NCBI RefSeq assembly: GCF_000744705.1
Contig: NZ_JQML01000001.1
Span: forward strand, 7,946,017 to 8,010,016
Direction: 5' to 3'
DNA length: 64,000 nucleotides
Source of the DNA: Streptacidiphilus albus JL83
GTDB lineage: Bacteria > Actinomycetota > Actinomycetes > Streptomycetales > Streptomycetaceae
The notes beneath the pieces are model-generated. The model saw only the letters and a list, made by a program, of their open reading frames with translations, was not told the origin of the DNA and made no database searches. The position numbers and the translations under genes are program-made. Positions 63,457 through 64,000 of this stretch are shown in pieces. The number at the start of each line of letters is the position of its first letter. Positions within the stretch are counted from its first letter, which is position 1.

Positions 63457-63484
63457 CTTATGGCAGTTGCAGGTAGGTCATAAG
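63457..63484. promoter_or_regulatory. Inverted repeat upstream of the XRE regulator
   Basis: CTTATG (63457-63462) and CATAAG (63479-63484) flank 16 nt and end 15 nt before the start codon at 63500. They could be an operator or promoter half-sites for the regulator. Confidence 0.35.
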
Positions 63485-63499
63485 TCGTGGAGGCAGCGC

Positions 63500-64000
63500 A
63501 TGGCACGTCGCAAGCCCGAGCAGGACGCCGGCCGCCGAGCTACTGAGCTCTGGGGCGAGGAACTGCGAACCTGGCGGAGGGCCGCCGGCCTCACCCAGGC
63601 CCAGTTGGCGGCGGCGATCCACTGCGACCAGTCCTGGATCAGCGACCTGGAGCGGGGAACGAAGGCCGCCGGCCCGCAGGTCGCGGTGCAGCTGGACGAA
63701 GTCCTGCACACGGGCGGGGTGCTGCTGCGCACCCTGGAATATCAACGGCGGGAGGTGACTGACTATCACCCGGACTGGTTCCGCTTCTACCGGGGAATGG
63801 AGGCCAAGGCCCTACGTATGTGTGAGTGGACTCCCTACATGCTGTCAGGCATGTTGCAGACAGAGGCAGTCATGAGGGACCAGTTCGAGCAGTGGGGTCA
63901 TAGCCCTTCGCGGGTCTCCGAGCTGACGGAGGCGCGACTGGAGCGTCAGGAGCGACTGTTCGGGGCGGACCCGCTGCAGTTGCTGGTCATCATGGACGAG
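63500..64000 (+). CDS. XRE-family regulator with DUF5753-like domain (3' truncated by window)
   Basis: The frame from ATG 63500 (GGAGG at 63489-63493, 6 nt upstream) stays open to the last base: 167 codons. N-terminal HTH: LRTWRRAAGLTQAQLAAAI then CDQSWISDLERGTK (about 22-57). A DUF5753-type C-terminal domain follows: EAKALRMCEWTPYMLSGMLQTEAVMR (the W..Y.PG.LQT pattern, here with SG) and RQERLFGADPLQLLVIMDE. Proteins of this kind (Scr1-type) are abundant in streptomycetes and often work as anti-repressor-linked regulators with DUF397 partners. The two small minus-strand genes are its divergent neighbours. Confidence 0.9.
   Translation, partial: MARRKPEQDAGRRATELWGEELRTWRRAAGLTQAQLAAAIHCDQSWISDLERGTKAAGPQVAVQLDEVLHTGGVLLRTLEYQRREVTDYHPDWFRFYRGMEAKALRMCEWTPYMLSGMLQTEAVMRDQFEQWGHSPSRVSELTEARLERQERLFGADPLQLLVIMDE

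Overview
The window is very GC-rich (about 72 percent by eye), with dense short-spaced genes, GTG starts, GGAGG-type ribosome binding sites, many LuxR-type two-component pairs, secreted hydrolases and a DasR-type operator before nagB. This points to an actinomycete of the Streptomyces / Kitasatospora / Streptacidiphilus group. It reads as ordinary chromosome with several accessory metabolic islands. I found no rRNA, tRNA, CRISPR array, phage block or intact insertion sequence.

Layout. 1-12.4 kb: the end of a secreted ricin-type lectin protein, an amidohydrolase, an alpha/beta hydrolase, an XRE-type regulator divergent from an unrecognised 166-aa protein plus methyltransferase, a DGPF protein with its ECF42-type sigma factor, a PIN-type toxin-antitoxin pair, nagB with a dre site, a universal stress protein, an AIM24 protein, a roadblock-like/ArsR pair, and a dienelactone hydrolase. 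12.5-26.4 kb: a DHA2 drug exporter, then a glucan-use locus made of a LacI regulator, a sugar ABC importer without its own ATPase, a GH13 alpha-glucosidase and two secreted beta-helix enzymes. The beta-helix enzymes carry the Asp...Asp-Asp spacing of GH87 alpha-1,3-glucanases. 26.5-35.3 kb: a lone VapC-like protein, then a seven-gene operon (family-5 binding protein, two permeases, two ATPases, GH4 glycosidase, BadF-type sugar kinase). 35.4-38.9 kb: a response regulator/kinase pair and a small anchored protein with two CIDGxCPP repeats.

38.9-46.2 kb (minus strand): five genes whose reading frames all overlap, encoding an asparagine-synthetase-like amidotransferase, a PrpF-like isomerase, a dihydroorotase-family hydrolase, an MFS exporter and a CotA/PhsA-type multicopper oxidase. 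I do not recognise this combination as a described pathway, and it is the best candidate here for a new biosynthetic system. 46.4-52.9 kb: PPK2, a DUF998 membrane protein, a second two-component pair, a Tat-exported erythromycin-esterase-family protein, an SGNH lipase and a perfect 25-bp inverted repeat. 53-58.2 kb: the mutA-mutB-meaB methylmalonyl-CoA mutase operon. 58.3-64 kb: a zinc-ribbon protein, a membrane protein, a third two-component pair, a double YbjQ protein, two tiny coupled genes and an XRE/DUF5753-type regulator cut by the window end.

How the genes work together. Two islands import and break down sugars: secreted GH87 enzymes feed the LacI-controlled importer and GH13 enzyme, while the GH4/kinase operon imports an oligosaccharide and then phosphorylates and cleaves it inside the cell. 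nagB funnels amino sugars into glycolysis. The mutAB-meaB operon links propionyl/methylmalonyl-CoA to succinyl-CoA. The five-gene operon looks like a self-contained small-molecule route with its own exporter and terminal oxidase.
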